A DNA stretch of 64,000 bases from Pseudomonadota bacterium (lineage in GTDB: Bacteria; Pseudomonadota; Gammaproteobacteria; Xanthomonadales; Rhodanobacteraceae), in assembly GCA_018240465.1 (NCBI GenBank), contig JAFEFS010000074.1:1-64000 (forward strand), in the 5' to 3' direction. This document shows, piece by piece, positions 28,146 through 37,449 of the stretch. The translations under genes were made by a program, and so were the position numbers. The notes beneath the pieces are model-generated. The model saw only the letters and a list, made by a program, of their open reading frames with translations. It was not told where the DNA came from and made no database searches. Numbering within the stretch: the stretch's first letter is position 1; each line of letters opens with the position of its first letter.

Positions 28146-31100
28146 TCAAAAACCCTTGTTCAAGGTCACGTAAAAATAGCGCGGATACGGTTGATATACC
28201 GACGACTTGTAACCGAACAAGTCGGACGACACCGGTGGCCGGCGACCGCGCAGGTTGTTGACGCCGAATTTCACCGAGGTGCGCGAGAGCAGGTCGCTGC
28301 GCGCGTCGCCGAAGTCGTAGCGCGCGAACACGTTAGTATACAGCGCGGAGTCGACTTCCCAATCGCGGCCGTTGCTGTCGATCAGACCGGTGTCGTCGAA
28401 CGAGCTTACCCAGCGCAGGTTGACGCCGGCGCTTAGCGGACCCTTGTTCCAGAGGAGGTTGCCGGTCCATTTGGTCTTAGGTTTGCCGCCTTGGCCGATC
28501 AGATCGCCGCCGCCGGTGATCGTGGTGCCGGCATTGATCGTACCCGCCGCGCGCGCGGCGAGCAGGGCGGCGATCTCGGGCGAGGGTGAGCGGTAGAACT
28601 CGATCAGACGCGTGCCGTTGAGCGACAGGTCGAACTGGCCGATTCCGGTCTCGGGCGACTTCCAGCTCAGTGCGAAATCGATGCCGCGCACGGTCTGCGG
28701 CTGCAGGTTGACATACTTGTCGAGCACGTAGAGCACCTTGCCCGCGGGCGCAAGGCCGGTGCCGGCGTAGCGCGCGATGTCGTCCGCGTTCGGTGCGGCA
28801 CGGATCACGTTCGGATTGGTCGTGCCCTGGACGCGGTCGAGGTAGTCGAGAATCAGCGCATTGCCTTCGCCGAACAGACCGATGATGCCGTCTTGCTGGT
28901 ACCTGAAGTAATCGGCCGACATCGTCACGCGACCTGCGCGCTCGGGAAGGAATTGCGGCTGGTAGACGAAGCCCGCGCCGAAATTCTCCGACGTCTCCGG
29001 CTTGAGATCGGGATTGCCGGAACGGCGTGCCGAAGTCGAGAAACTCTCGTTGCAGTTCGCGAACGAGGTGATCGCGCCGTGGCGCAGATCGGCTTCGCAC
29101 TGAATGTAGTCGACGCGCGTGTTCGAGCGCGTCACCACGGTGGCGTGTATCTGTTCCAGGTTGGGGGCGCGGAAGCCCTGCGCCCAGGACGTGCGAAAGC
29201 GCAGACCGTCGACGATCTGCCAGCCGAGCGCGATCTTCGGCTTGGCCACCGAGCCGAAGTCGCTGTAGTACTCCGCACGGCCGGCGAGCTGCAGGTCGAG
29301 CGAGCGCACGAGCGGCACGCTCATGTCGTTGCCGACCAGCGGCACCGAGAGCTCGCCGAACGCACTCGACACGCTGCGCGCGCCTTGCGTGCTCGGCGTC
29401 GGGCTGACGCCGAACAGGTCGCTCGGATAGGTGATGCCGGTGACCGAATTGGTGTAGGTGACCGTGCCGTTCACGCGCGGGTCGCGCTCGTCGTGCTGGG
29501 TTTCGCGGCGCGTCTCGGCGCCGAACGCGAAGCCGACGTCGCCGGCGCGCCAGCTGAAGAGATCCGGGCGCGACGCCTTGAAATCGAGCATCGTCAGCGA
29601 ATCGGTGCTCTTGCGCACAGCCTTGATCCGGAAGGGGGCCGCCGCCGAGTCGGGATTCGTCGGCGAGAACGGGTTGTAGGCGTTCGGCGTCGAATCGGCA
29701 AGCGCGGCTTGCAGCAGGGTCGAACTGACCTGGTCCTGCACGTCGCGCACCGAGGCGCGCGACCAGGTCGCCGCACTTTCCCAGTCGAACCCGAACAGAT
29801 TGCCGCGCAGGCCGGCGAGCAGGCGGTACTGGTCGTCGACGACATTGATCTGCGTCGGAAAGGCGAAGCGGTAGCTCGACATCGTGACAGGCAGGCCGTC
29901 AGCAGGGATGTTGAGGGCTGGCAAACGGTTCGGATTCGACGTGCCGTCAGACCGCATCGCCGCGCCGAACGGATTCCAGTAGTTCGATGCGGGAATTGTC
30001 ACCGGCAGGGAGGAAATCGAATTGACCGGCGGCTGCAGCGAATCCGCGTTGGAGCGGTAGTAGCCGGTTTCGCTGAAGAAGCCGACACCGTTGTCGAAGT
30101 CGTATTTCGTGGTCAGGAACAGATTGAGGCGGCGCACGTCCGGCGATAGCGAAATCGGCCAGCGCGCCGCTGCATCCATGCGCGTGTCGCGATCCTTGCC
30201 GGCGGTCGCGAGCGTGCCGGTGCCGATGCAGGTACTGCCCGTGATCGCCACGGCGCAGCCGCCGTCGGCGGTGGGCTGGATATGGAACGAACCGGCGGCG
30301 CTCGTGACTGGCGTACCGTTCGATTTGATCGTCTTTGCGCTCGCGGGCGTGGCGAAGTTACCCCATTCGCTCGGCGTCATGCGGCCGTCGAGCACATTGA
30401 CACCGGCGAAGCGCGTATCGGCGAAATCGAAGCGGCGGTCGAAGGTCGAGGTCCAGCCCTGGTCCTGCGAGTTGAGGCCGCTGGTGGTGTAGTAGCTGTA
30501 GGCGAGGGTAACGTTGCCGCTCTGGTTGGCGAAGTTCTTGCCGATCACGCCACTGAGCAAAGTGTCGTGCCAATCGGTGCCTTCGCCGACGCCGTGCTGG
30601 ATCGAAACCTTGCCGCCGTCGACGTCGTCGCGCAGCACGTTGTTGACGACGCCGGCGACCGCGTCGGTTCCATAGATCGCGGCGGCGCCGTCGAGCAGTA
30701 CTTCGACGCGGGCGAGGTTCTGCACGGGTATCGCGTTGGCGTTGTAGGTCAGCACGGGCACGAGCTGGTCGTCGGCCTGGCTGGTCGGATGCGTCACTGT
30801 GCGCCGACCGTTGATCAGCAGCAGCGTGTTGCCAACGCCGAGCCCGCGCAGGTTGACCGAGGCGACGTCGCCGCGCGCGATATTCGAGCTGTTGCCGAGC
30901 GTGCTCGGCGTGCCGAAGCTGATGTCGCCCATCTGCGGGATCGAACGGTAGAGATCGTCGCCCGAGACCGCGCCGGTGGTCTCGATCTGTTTGGCGTCCA
31001 GCGTCGCGATCGGCAGGATCGCGGCGGCGGCCGAGCCCTTGATCTGGGTGCCGACTACGGTGACTTCAGAAAGAGCACGGGGCTGTTTGTCCGGCTCAAC

Positions 31101-31502
31101 CGGCGTTTGTGCGGTTGCGGGCGCGGGTGGCTGTGCCTGTGCCACCAGAATCGGCGCGCTTGCCAACGCCACGCGCATCGGCACCGCCGCACCGAGATTG
31201 ATCGTACGGTCGTTCTCGGCCACGATGCTCAGGCCGCTGCCTGCGATCAGGCGTTCGAGCAGCGCATGCGGTTCGATCGAGCCCTTGTACGCGGGCACGC
31301 GAATGCCGCGTGGTTGCGCGGCGGGCGCGGTGATCTGGAGGCCGGCCTGGCGCGCAAACTCAGGCAGCACTTCTTCGATCGCCCCGCCCTTGAGGTCGAA
31401 TTCGACGTCACGCGCGAACGCGCCGGTCGCGGGCAAGGTCAGGATCGTTGCAAGGCAGGCGCGGATCGCGCAGGTCGGCAAGGCCGGCTTGAATGAAGGC
31501 AT
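28146..31502 (-). CDS. TonB-dependent outer-membrane receptor with STN signalling domain
   Basis: 1118 residues. A signal peptide (about 1-30, ending TGAFARD) is followed by an STN domain (about 32-105: LKGGAIEEVLPEFARQAGL). This is the periplasmic part that contacts FecR. A Pro/Ala linker and TonB-box-like stretch precede the plug (QIETTGAVSGDDLYRSIPQM, VNLRGLGVGNTLLLINGRRT). The 22-stranded barrel ends YPRYFYVTLNKGF, with the terminal Phe of outer-membrane proteins. Plug and barrel resemble the large receptors of Xanthomonadales for peptides or carbohydrates rather than siderophores. It is first in the operon, followed by sigma, fecR and the amidohydrolase. Confidence 0.95.
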   Translation of the reverse strand: MPSFKPALPTCAIRACLATILTLPATGAFARDVEFDLKGGAIEEVLPEFARQAGLQITAPAAQPRGIRVPAYKGSIEPHALLERLIAGSGLSIVAENDRTINLGAAVPMRVALASAPILVAQAQPPAPATAQTPVEPDKQPRALSEVTVVGTQIKGSAAAAILPIATLDAKQIETTGAVSGDDLYRSIPQMGDISFGTPSTLGNSSNIARGDVASVNLRGLGVGNTLLLINGRRTVTHPTSQADDQLVPVLTYNANAIPVQNLARVEVLLDGAAAIYGTDAVAGVVNNVLRDDVDGGKVSIQHGVGEGTDWHDTLLSGVIGKNFANQSGNVTLAYSYYTTSGLNSQDQGWTSTFDRRFDFADTRFAGVNVLDGRMTPSEWGNFATPASAKTIKSNGTPVTSAAGSFHIQPTADGGCAVAITGSTCIGTGTLATAGKDRDTRMDAAARWPISLSPDVRRLNLFLTTKYDFDNGVGFFSETGYYRSNADSLQPPVNSISSLPVTIPASNYWNPFGAAMRSDGTSNPNRLPALNIPADGLPVTMSSYRFAFPTQINVVDDQYRLLAGLRGNLFGFDWESAATWSRASVRDVQDQVSSTLLQAALADSTPNAYNPFSPTNPDSAAAPFRIKAVRKSTDSLTMLDFKASRPDLFSWRAGDVGFAFGAETRRETQHDERDPRVNGTVTYTNSVTGITYPSDLFGVSPTPSTQGARSVSSAFGELSVPLVGNDMSVPLVRSLDLQLAGRAEYYSDFGSVAKPKIALGWQIVDGLRFRTSWAQGFRAPNLEQIHATVVTRSNTRVDYIQCEADLRHGAITSFANCNESFSTSARRSGNPDLKPETSENFGAGFVYQPQFLPERAGRVTMSADYFRYQQDGIIGLFGEGNALILDYLDRVQGTTNPNVIRAAPNADDIARYAGTGLAPAGKVLYVLDKYVNLQPQTVRGIDFALSWKSPETGIGQFDLSLNGTRLIEFYRSPSPEIAALLAARAAGTINAGTTITGGGDLIGQGGKPKTKWTGNLLWNKGPLSAGVNLRWVSSFDDTGLIDSNGRDWEVDSALYTNVFARYDFGDARSDLLSRTSVKFGVNNLRGRRPPVSSDLFGYKSSVYQPYPRYFYVTLNKGF

Positions 31503-31660
31503 GGATCTCCCCGGATGTGGTGCTACCCCGATGGCGCCGGCCCGTTGCGGAAGCGACGCTCTCCCGAAAACAAATGATGCGTGAGCGCCGGAGTTCCGCC
31601 ACTCGGATGCAACAATTTACCAACGACGGTGCAACAATGCCGCTTTGATCGGGAGAAACC

Positions 31661-32032
31661 ATGCGCGGATTCGGTGTCTTCGCGGCTGTCCTCGGTGCAC
31701 TCGCGGTCGCGCTCGGCGCGTTCGGCGCGCACGCGTTGCGCGGCATGCTTGACGAGACGACGCAGCACATCTGGCATACCGCAGTCGAGTATCAGTTGTG
31801 GCACGCACTCGCGCTGTTCGCGGTGGCTGTAGCGCCGTTGCCCGCGTCGCGCTGGCGCCGCGCAAGCGCATATGCCTTCGTTCTCGGCACCGTATTGTTC
31901 TGCGGCAGCCTCTATGCGTTGGCCCTCGGCGCGCCGAAGCTGGTCGGCGCGGTTACGCCGCTCGGCGGCGTCGCCCTGATCGCAGGCTGGCTCGCCGCGG
32001 CGCTGGCCTGCCGGCGCATGCGCTGCGACTGA
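31661..32032 (+). CDS. DUF423 small membrane protein
   Basis: 123 residues with four TM segments. MRGFGVFAAVLGALAVALGA and FGAHALRG are the DUF423 signature, and WHTAVEYQLWHALALFAVAV is the second conserved block. GGGAGAAACC gives a good ribosome site seven bases upstream of the ATG. Its function is unknown. It is divergent from the TonB receptor and 141 bases ahead of the acylase gene. Confidence 0.9.
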   Translation: MRGFGVFAAVLGALAVALGAFGAHALRGMLDETTQHIWHTAVEYQLWHALALFAVAVAPLPASRWRRASAYAFVLGTVLFCGSLYALALGAPKLVGAVTPLGGVALIAGWLAAALACRRMRCD

Positions 32033-32173
32033 GATGACAGCTGGCGCCGACGGTTTGCTGCGGCGCGCAATCGAAACCTGCATGCATCGCTTTTCGCTGC
32101 GATCGGCGAAGCGCATACTCGGGTTGAAACGCTCGTTTTTGGCGTCCGCAGGCGTTCTCAACAGGAGGGAATC

Positions 32174-35023
32174 ATGTCGACCGCACATGTCCGGCGCGCT
32201 GCCCGCGTCCACGCTATACTTGTTGCTTTTTCCACATTGGGATTTTTCAGCGTGACTGCATCGGCAGGCACGATCAGCGCACCGGGTATGTCCGCACCGG
32301 GTACACTCGACTACGATGCCCTAGGGCAGCCGACGATCGTCGCGGCGACGGACAACGACGTCGCCTTCCTGCAGGGCTACGCGCAGGCGAAGGCGCGCTT
32401 CTTCGAGATGGATTTCAACCGTCGCGCGGTCGGCGGCACGCTGGCCGAGCTCGTCGGCCAGCCGGCGCTTGCAAACGACATCCAGTCGCGCACGCTCGGC
32501 CTGCGTCGCGCTGCGCTCGCCAGTTGGCAGGCGATGGACGACAACACGCGGGGCTGGCTGCAGGCCTATGCGAACGGAGTCAACTATTGGCTGAGGACCA
32601 CGCCGTCCCTGCCGCCCGAGTACGGCGCGTTGAGCCTGAGCCATGCGGAACCGTGGTCGCCGATCGACACGATCAGCGTCGGCAAGGGACTGGCATATCA
32701 GCTGTCGTTCGACTCCTCGAAGGTGTCGAATACGATCAATTTCGCCGCCTACCAGAAGGCCGCGGCGGCGGCCAAGGTCGATCCCGTGGCGCTGTACTTC
32801 GGCGACACGCACCGCTTCGCGCCGCCCGATTCGACGGTGACGATCCGCGGATTCGTACCGAGCGCCGCGGCCGCCGGCAACACCGCCGCCGGCGCTTCGC
32901 TGCAGGCCGTCGCGCCGACTGCGACGCCAGAGCCGCAACCGATTTCCGCGCAGACGGTGAAACTCGCCCGGGCGTGGCTGGACAAGGTTGCCACGCATCC
33001 GCTGATCGTGCCGACGCTGCGCTCGCGCGCCGGACGCGAGGGCAGCAACGAATTCGCGGTCGCGGCGAACGTCACCGCCTCGGGCAAGCCGATCCTCGCC
33101 AACGATCCGCACCTCACGCTGGCACTGCCGCCGATCTTCATCGAGATGCACATCACCTCGAACGACCCGGCGTACGCGCAGCCACTCAATGCGAGTGGAG
33201 TCAGCGTGCCGGGCGCGCCGGGTATCATCCAGGGCTGCACGACGAACGTCTGCTGGGGCACGACCGTCAATCCGATGGACGTGACCGACTTCTTCCAGGA
33301 GACGCTGCAGACCAATGCGTTCGGTCTGCCCACCGCGATCGTGCACAACGGCATGGCCGAGCCGGTGATCTGGCAATTCCAGAGCTACTACGTCAACAAG
33401 ATGACGGCAGGTCTGACCGACAATCTCGTCCGCGACGACGCGATCGGCCCGACCAACGGCGGCCTGACGATCATCGTGCCGCGCAGGAACAACGGTCCGA
33501 TCGTGCAGATCGACGGCAACAACGGCTTGTCGATCGCCTACACCGGCTTCGGTCCGACCATGGAGCTGAAGGCGTTCAAGCTGATCAATCGGGCGAACAA
33601 TCTTGCCGACTTCCAGAACGCGCTGACCTACTTCGATTTCGGCTCGCAGAATTTCGCCTACGCCGACACCGCGGGGAACATCGCCTACTTCACCAGCGCG
33701 GAAAACCCGATCCGCCAGGATTTGCAGGAAGGTGCGCCCGGTGGCGGCATTCCGCCGTGGCTGATTCGCGACGGCTCCGGCAAGCTGCACCACGACTGGC
33801 TGCCGGTGCAGCATCCGCAGCCGAACCAGGCGACGCCGTTCGAGATCATGCCGGCGTCGGAGATGCCGCACGTCATCAATCCGTCGGCGGGCTTTTTTGC
33901 CAACGCCAACAATGATCCGATCGGTATCCTCGCCAACAACAACCCGCTCGGCATGCAGCGGCCCGGCGGCGGTATCTACTATCTCAACTACAACTACAGC
34001 GTGTATCGCGTCACGCGGATCAGCAAGCTGTTGTCGGCGCTGATCGCCTCCGGCAAGAAGATCACTCCGGATGACATCAAGGCCGTGCAACTCAACAATC
34101 AGCCCGCCGATGCGGAACTCGTGCTTCCGTACCTGCTGACGGCATTCGGCAACGCGCAAGGCAGCACGTGGGGACAGTTGAGTCAGCTCGCGAACGATCC
34201 GGCGGTTTCCAATGCGATCGCGCGACTCAATGCGTGGAACCTGGCCACACCGACCGGTATCCAGCAGGGGTACGATCCGGGCGACAACCCGTTCGCATTG
34301 CCCGCGCCGAGCCAGTCAGAGCAGGATGCGAGCGTCGCCGCCACGCTGTACTACCTGTGGCGCAGCAATGCGATCAAGAATATCGAGGACAAGACTTTGA
34401 CCGGTCTCGGCCTCGGCAGCTATCTACCCGGTGACGAGGATGCGTGGACGAGCGTGAAATTCCTGCTCGATGCCTTCCCGATACTCGGCGGCAAGGGTGC
34501 CTCGGGGGTGAACTTCTTCGCCGTCAGCGGAGCGCCCGATGCGGCATCGGCGCGCGACTACGTGCTGCTCAAGAGCTTGAAGGACGCGTTGACGCAGGCG
34601 TCGAGCAACGCGTTTGCGGCCGCGTTCAACAACTCGACGAATCCTGCCGACTATCACTGGGGCCTGTTGCACCGCTTCGTGCTCGAGCATCCGCTCGGTG
34701 GACCGTTCAACGTCCCCGGCGCCGGCAGCCCCTATCCGTTCACCGATCTCGCGCCGAACCTGCCGGGTCTCGCGCGCGACAGCGGCTGGGAAACCGTAAA
34801 CCCGGGCGGTGGCACGTTGCGCGTCAGCGGCGTCAACGATTTCATGTTCAGCGGTGCGACCGCACCGGGTCGCCGCTTCGTCGGCGAGATGTCGCTGCCG
34901 ATCAACGCGTTCGAGGTGATCCCGGGCGGCAACAGTGCCGTGCTCGGCAGCGCGAATTACGTCGATCAATTGCCGTTGTGGCTGACCGGGCAATACCATC
35001 CGTTGACGGTAGGCAATCCGTAA
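32174..35023 (+). CDS. Secreted penicillin acylase-family amidase (Ntn hydrolase)
   Basis: 949 residues with a signal peptide (about 1-31). The family is made as a precursor that cuts itself at a Gly-Ser bond to form alpha and beta chains; here that is GREG/SNEFAVA with Ser291 as nucleophile. The conserved KPILANDPHL follows at about 306. The alpha part carries FLQGYAQAKARFFEMDFNRR, the usual oxyanion/spacer region. Members hydrolyse penicillins, acyl-homoserine lactones or other acyl amides; substrate cannot be told. AGGAGGGAATC precedes the ATG. The TonB-receptor operon lies divergently. Confidence 0.92.
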   Translation: MSTAHVRRAARVHAILVAFSTLGFFSVTASAGTISAPGMSAPGTLDYDALGQPTIVAATDNDVAFLQGYAQAKARFFEMDFNRRAVGGTLAELVGQPALANDIQSRTLGLRRAALASWQAMDDNTRGWLQAYANGVNYWLRTTPSLPPEYGALSLSHAEPWSPIDTISVGKGLAYQLSFDSSKVSNTINFAAYQKAAAAAKVDPVALYFGDTHRFAPPDSTVTIRGFVPSAAAAGNTAAGASLQAVAPTATPEPQPISAQTVKLARAWLDKVATHPLIVPTLRSRAGREGSNEFAVAANVTASGKPILANDPHLTLALPPIFIEMHITSNDPAYAQPLNASGVSVPGAPGIIQGCTTNVCWGTTVNPMDVTDFFQETLQTNAFGLPTAIVHNGMAEPVIWQFQSYYVNKMTAGLTDNLVRDDAIGPTNGGLTIIVPRRNNGPIVQIDGNNGLSIAYTGFGPTMELKAFKLINRANNLADFQNALTYFDFGSQNFAYADTAGNIAYFTSAENPIRQDLQEGAPGGGIPPWLIRDGSGKLHHDWLPVQHPQPNQATPFEIMPASEMPHVINPSAGFFANANNDPIGILANNNPLGMQRPGGGIYYLNYNYSVYRVTRISKLLSALIASGKKITPDDIKAVQLNNQPADAELVLPYLLTAFGNAQGSTWGQLSQLANDPAVSNAIARLNAWNLATPTGIQQGYDPGDNPFALPAPSQSEQDASVAATLYYLWRSNAIKNIEDKTLTGLGLGSYLPGDEDAWTSVKFLLDAFPILGGKGASGVNFFAVSGAPDAASARDYVLLKSLKDALTQASSNAFAAAFNNSTNPADYHWGLLHRFVLEHPLGGPFNVPGAGSPYPFTDLAPNLPGLARDSGWETVNPGGGTLRVSGVNDFMFSGATAPGRRFVGEMSLPINAFEVIPGGNSAVLGSANYVDQLPLWLTGQYHPLTVGNP

Positions 35024-35061
35024 CGACAGACGTCGTGGCCTGATGAATCGCCCCCGTGTTC

Positions 35062-35087
35062 GTCATTCCCGCCTTCGCGGGAATGAC
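35062..35087. repeat. Extragenic palindrome between convergent genes
   Basis: GTCATTCCCGC and GCGGGAATGAC form an 11-bp perfect stem around CTTC. It lies between the acylase and the VanY-type gene and may end both transcripts. It is part of the TCATTCC-type repeat family of the window. Confidence 0.8.
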
Positions 35088-35114
35088 CGCACGGAGCCAT
35101 GGCAGGACTGCGGA

Positions 35115-35696
35115 CTATATTTTTGCGTGCCAGCACCAATGCCACGGTTCGTAGGCGATGCCATGGCGGTTGCCGCGCGGGTAGCTCAACGTGAATTTGT
35201 ATAACTTTGCATTTTTCCGCAGCCAGGCGAATGCGGATGAACGTTCGAACGCTTCTTCCAGCGCCGCATAGCCGGGCGTCGTGACGTCGAGCGCGCGGCC
35301 GCTGTGGTGCTCGCTGTAGCCCGGTGCGGCGCTGACGCGCAGGATCTCGTCCATCGATTGGCCGCGTTCGAGCTTTCGCCGCAGGATACCGAGCTGGTAT
35401 TCAATGCTGCGGAATGCAGAAACAATTTCGAGTTCTACACCGTCCCGCACCGCCGCCTCGCGCATGCGCATCCACGCGCGCGCGGCACGTGCGGCGAGGT
35501 ATTGCTCGCGACCCTGCGTGTCGCGACCGATGCTTGTCAGCCGCGTCGGCTCGCGCACGCGGTGCAGACCGCGCAGGCGGCCGTAGCCGCGCGGCACACC
35601 GAGTGCGAACGCGGCTTCGACGAAGTCGACTTCCGTAGTCCGGTTCACGGCGCTGAGAGTACACGGATTCGCATCGCTACCGCCTGATTCAGCCAT
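35115..35696 (-). CDS. VanY-type D-alanyl-D-alanine carboxypeptidase
   Basis: 193 residues. Peptidase M15B motifs: SAFRSIEYQLGILRRKLERG, SEHHSGRALDV (first zinc ligands, SxHxxGxAxD) and EPWHW (last zinc His with general base Glu). This enzyme type trims the terminal D-Ala from cell-wall stem peptides. No clear signal peptide is seen, which is unusual for a wall enzyme. The ATG overlaps the end of the CPBP gene by 8 bases, so it is coupled to that operon. Confidence 0.88.
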   Translation of the reverse strand: MAESGGSDANPCTLSAVNRTTEVDFVEAAFALGVPRGYGRLRGLHRVREPTRLTSIGRDTQGREQYLAARAARAWMRMREAAVRDGVELEIVSAFRSIEYQLGILRRKLERGQSMDEILRVSAAPGYSEHHSGRALDVTTPGYAALEEAFERSSAFAWLRKNAKLYKFTLSYPRGNRHGIAYEPWHWCWHAKI

Positions 35697-36480
35697 GCGG
35701 CAGGAACAGGGGGCCGATGACGTGCAGGACGATATCGGTGCTGAAATGCGCGGCAATCGCGTGCTCAAGCCCGAAGCGCCAGAACAGCCAGCCGAACGCG
35801 ATGCCGCAGACAGCGTTGGCCGAGACGATGCTGGCGGCGATCGCCCGCGACACCGGTACCTGCGAGATGGCCGACCAATTGGGCAGATGCGCCGCACCGA
35901 AAAGTGCCGCAGCGACGACGATCGCAAACCAGTAGATTGCGGGGCTCGGCTTGCAAACGCGCGCCGCGAGCCATGCCAGCACGGAGACGAGGAACAGGCG
36001 GAATACGGCTTCTTCGACGATACCGCCTTGGAACGAGGCAAGCAAACCTTGCCACCACACCGGTATGCGGTGGATGTCTATGGAATCCACTGGCAGCGGC
36101 AGCACCAGTTGCAGCAGCCAAGCCGCAATCGCGGCGGCCATGCCGAGCCCGATCGCACTCAACCAGTGTGATGGCGGCAGTTTCGTGTCGTGGACGAACC
36201 AGCCGCGTATTCCCGGACTGTCCAGCCCGAAGCGTTCACCGGCGCGCAGCCCGATCCACGTCAGCAACGAGATGATGACGAAGTTCGCTACGAAGCTAGC
36301 TAGAAGCCAACCGGTCGACGGCGAGGTGCCCTTGGTCATTGCCAGCCCGTACGGCAAGGCCAGAAGCGACGCGATCGCGCCGCCGACACCGAGCGTCAGG
36401 GCGACGCTTCCGTCGCGTCTTTCCGACACAGGCTGCCGCAGCATTTCGCTGAGTGTGACTGTCTGTGTGGTTTCGTTCAT
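35689..36480 (-). CDS. CPBP-family intramembrane metalloprotease
   Basis: 263 residues, about seven TM. Motif 1 is EEAVFR (catalytic Glu pair), motif 2 is FGAAHLPNW and motif 3 is [10 protein letters not shown], all with the expected His. Related Rce1/Abi-like proteins cleave membrane substrates or serve in bacteriocin immunity. It overlaps the ribbon-helix-helix gene (4 bases) and the VanY-type gene (8 bases). This placement suggests that it acts in the SPFH membrane-associated operon. Confidence 0.87.
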   Translation of the reverse strand: MNETTQTVTLSEMLRQPVSERRDGSVALTLGVGGAIASLLALPYGLAMTKGTSPSTGWLLASFVANFVIISLLTWIGLRAGERFGLDSPGIRGWFVHDTKLPPSHWLSAIGLGMAAAIAAWLLQLVLPLPVDSIDIHRIPVWWQGLLASFQGGIVEEAVFRLFLVSVLAWLAARVCKPSPAIYWFAIVVAAALFGAAHLPNWSAISQVPVSRAIAASIVSANAVCGIAFGWLFWRFGLEHAIAAHFSTDIVLHVIGPLFLPHG

Positions 36481-36674
36481 GGGATATCGGCCTTGTCGTC
36501 GTCTGTCGGAGAAACGGCGCCACGAATGCGTCCCGCCTTGCGCAGCGCATCGCGCAGCAGGTACTCGATCTGCGCGTTGACGCTGCGCAGCTCGTCGTCG
36601 GCCCAGCGCTGGACCGCGTCGAGCACGTCGGCGCTGATGCGCAGCGGATAGGCTTTCTTATCGCCGGTTGCCAT
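36477..36674 (-). CDS. Arc/CopG-like ribbon-helix-helix protein
   Basis: 65 residues. [20 protein letters not shown] forms the beta strand and first helix of an RHH fold, and [20 protein letters not shown] is the second helix. Such small dimers bind operator DNA. It overlaps the upstream membrane-protein gene by 17 bases and the CPBP gene by 4. It may regulate its own operon; two ATATCA repeats at 38349-38365 are possible sites (inference). An unfinished duplicate lies at 37029-37094. Confidence 0.85.
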   Translation of the reverse strand: MATGDKKAYPLRISADVLDAVQRWADDELRSVNAQIEYLLRDALRKAGRIRGAVSPTDDDKADIP

Positions 36675-37014
36675 GATCTTTTGGAACCGGTCTGTCCTGA
36701 TAGCGCAGGGTGCCAATCACCGCGATGGCGGACAAGGCGCAAATCGACGCTACGGAAACGACGACCACGATATTGAGAAGTGGATGGTTGTCGAACAATG
36801 CGTAGATCGCCACCCCCATGGCGCAGACGATGGCACCAATCAAAAGCAGAATCAGGCTTGCAAAACGCCCCAGGGCTTGCGGATTGCTGACACGACGCCA
36901 ATCGACGCCGTTGACGAGACCGACCGGGCCGCGTATGCGGATGACGATGGCCAGAGCCCAGCAAAGTGCCGCCGTCAGCAGCGTTACCAGCAACCCCGTG
37001 AGTTGATCAGACAT
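36658..37014 (-). CDS. Small membrane protein, copy 1 of a tandem pair
   Basis: 118 residues with three TM segments. It has no recognised name. It shares a pattern with the neighbouring 119-residue protein: an early TM, then [19 protein letters not shown], two TM segments and the end [11 protein letters not shown]. The paralogue reads [18 protein letters not shown] and [11 protein letters not shown] in the same places. The gene end overlaps the RHH gene by 17 bases. It likely works with the SPFH protein in the membrane (inference). Confidence 0.8.
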   Translation of the reverse strand: MSDQLTGLLVTLLTAALCWALAIVIRIRGPVGLVNGVDWRRVSNPQALGRFASLILLLIGAIVCAMGVAIYALFDNHPLLNIVVVVSVASICALSAIAVIGTLRYQDRPVPKDHGNRR

Positions 37015-37028
37015 TTCGAGTACCCCAG

Positions 37029-37094
37029 TTAGGGTGCGCGGCGTACAACGGCGCTGATGTGCAGCGGATAGGCTTTCTTATCGCTGGTGGTCAT
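37029..37094 (-). pseudogene. Stub of a duplicated RHH gene
   Basis: A 21-codon frame reads [15 protein letters not shown] and then VVRRAP and a stop. The first 15 residues match the intact RHH protein ([15 protein letters not shown]) at 12 of 15. It starts 17 bases inside the membrane-protein gene above it, exactly as the intact RHH gene does. It is therefore the leftover of a duplicated membrane-protein/RHH unit, cut after codon 15. Confidence 0.8.
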
Positions 37095-37437
37095 CGTATT
37101 TGGGAAATGGTTTGTCCTGATAACGACGCAGACCCCTGGTGAGTACGAGGACGAGCGCACCTGTTGCTGCCAGAAGCGCCGTCGACAGCGGATTGATCAA
37201 ATTCACCTTCTGGCTCGAGATGAAGGCGTAGAAGAGGAAACCGAAAACGACCAGCGCCGTGGCGTACACGAACAACGTATTGGAGACGAAGCCGACCAAC
37301 CCATGAGGATTTTTCACGCGTTTCACGTCGAGGCCGTTGATCGATCCGATGCCCTGCGCCCGGACAACGACACCGATAGCGAACAATAGACAGCTCGCGC
37401 CGAGCATGGCGATCAGCACGATCAATGCGTTGTTCAT
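37078..37437 (-). CDS. Small membrane protein, copy 2 of a tandem pair
   Basis: 119 residues, three TM ([20 protein letters not shown] first). It is paralogous to the 118-residue protein encoded downstream, with matching [20 protein letters not shown] and [15 protein letters not shown]. It starts 12 bases after the SPFH gene stop, so it belongs to that operon. The family is not recognised; cytosolic loops are short. Confidence 0.8.
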   Translation of the reverse strand: MNNALIVLIAMLGASCLLFAIGVVVRAQGIGSINGLDVKRVKNPHGLVGFVSNTLFVYATALVVFGFLFYAFISSQKVNLINPLSTALLAATGALVLVLTRGLRRYQDKPFPKYDDHQR

Positions 37438-37449
37438 CGACTTGCCCCG

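Noticed and set aside
32321..34159. 612-codon minus frame under the acylase gene
   Set aside because: It has Arg/His/Val-rich shadow composition, and the plus strand has a full acylase with its catalytic Ser.
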